Assembly: GCA_946616535.1 (NCBI GenBank)
Contig: CAMOJA010000027.1
Location: forward strand, 1 to 12,986
DNA: 12,986 nucleotides
Direction of reading: 5' to 3'
DNA from: an uncultured Bacteroidales bacterium
GTDB lineage: Bacteria > Bacteroidota > Bacteroidia > Bacteroidales > Paludibacteraceae
Of the stretch, positions 12,950 through 12,986 are shown piece by piece. A program made the position numbers and the translations under genes. The stretch's first letter is position 1; each line of letters begins with the position of its first letter. Under the pieces are notes generated by a model that was not told where the DNA came from, did not search any database, and saw only the letters and a program-made list of their open reading frames with translations.

Positions 12950-12986
12950 GTTCCGTGACCGTGGCCGGTGCCTGGGCGTGTACGAA
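12932..12986. repeat. Right inverted terminal repeat / replication origin
   Basis: This is the exact inverted copy of 1-55, with the DNA end at 12986. It should carry the second terminal protein and serve as the second origin. It also supplies the right arm and T tract of the late terminator, so its sequence is under two constraints. The left copy lacks a matching outer arm and makes only a CCCG-CA-CGGG remnant (50-59). Confidence 0.93.

Noticed and set aside
1..12986. CRISPR array, insertion sequence, integrase or attachment site
   Set aside because: No spaced direct repeats, transposase or recombinase signatures were seen; the genome looks strictly lytic.

Overview
The window looks like a complete linear genome of a small phi29-like podovirus (Salasmaviridae/Picovirinae-type) that replicates by protein priming. 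The two ends carry a perfect 55-bp inverted terminal repeat. Between them lie a protein-primed family B DNA polymerase, a probable terminal protein, a gp16-like packaging ATPase, and phi29-type head, collar and tail genes. All genes lie on the + strand and are tightly packed with short overlaps. Strong AAGGAGG-type ribosome binding sites, a BhlA/UviB-like holin and an endolysin with Cpl-7-like repeats point to a Firmicutes host, probably an anaerobic clostridial gut bacterium; this host call is inference.

Left part (1-4193), replication module: ITR, a leader region, a ribbon-helix-helix (RHH) regulator, the probable terminal protein, three small unknown genes (one a two-helix membrane protein), DNA polymerase and a possible ssDNA-binding protein, closed by an intrinsic terminator. 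Two predicted promoters, upstream of the RHH gene and after the terminal-protein gene, both carry the word ATGCTAACATA in the -35/-10 spacer. The second copy is doubled into a perfect 24-bp palindrome. This suggests the RHH protein autoregulates and also controls the polymerase operon.

Middle part (4210-7921), packaging, lysis and capsid: packaging ATPase, a 114-nt gap holding a very strong structured-RNA candidate with a TATAAT box just upstream, holin, CHAP endolysin, scaffold-like protein and major capsid protein, then a second terminator. The RNA candidate has a 15-bp closing helix and nested hairpins. It sits directly behind the ATPase gene and is my best candidate for a new packaging RNA (pRNA) analogue. 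Its size and sequence differ from phi29 pRNA, and its genome position is different.

Right part (7936-12986), tail and portal: tail knob with a hydrophobic loop, a second CHAP hydrolase paralogous to the endolysin, portal/connector, lower collar, and a receptor-binding protein with an SGNH-hydrolase domain. The last terminator is partly built from the right ITR. A perfect 14-bp inverted repeat inside the portal gene is a second unexplained structure. The internal terminators sit so close to the next start codon that downstream genes must be read by leak-through or by promoters I could not identify. They may set stepwise expression levels.
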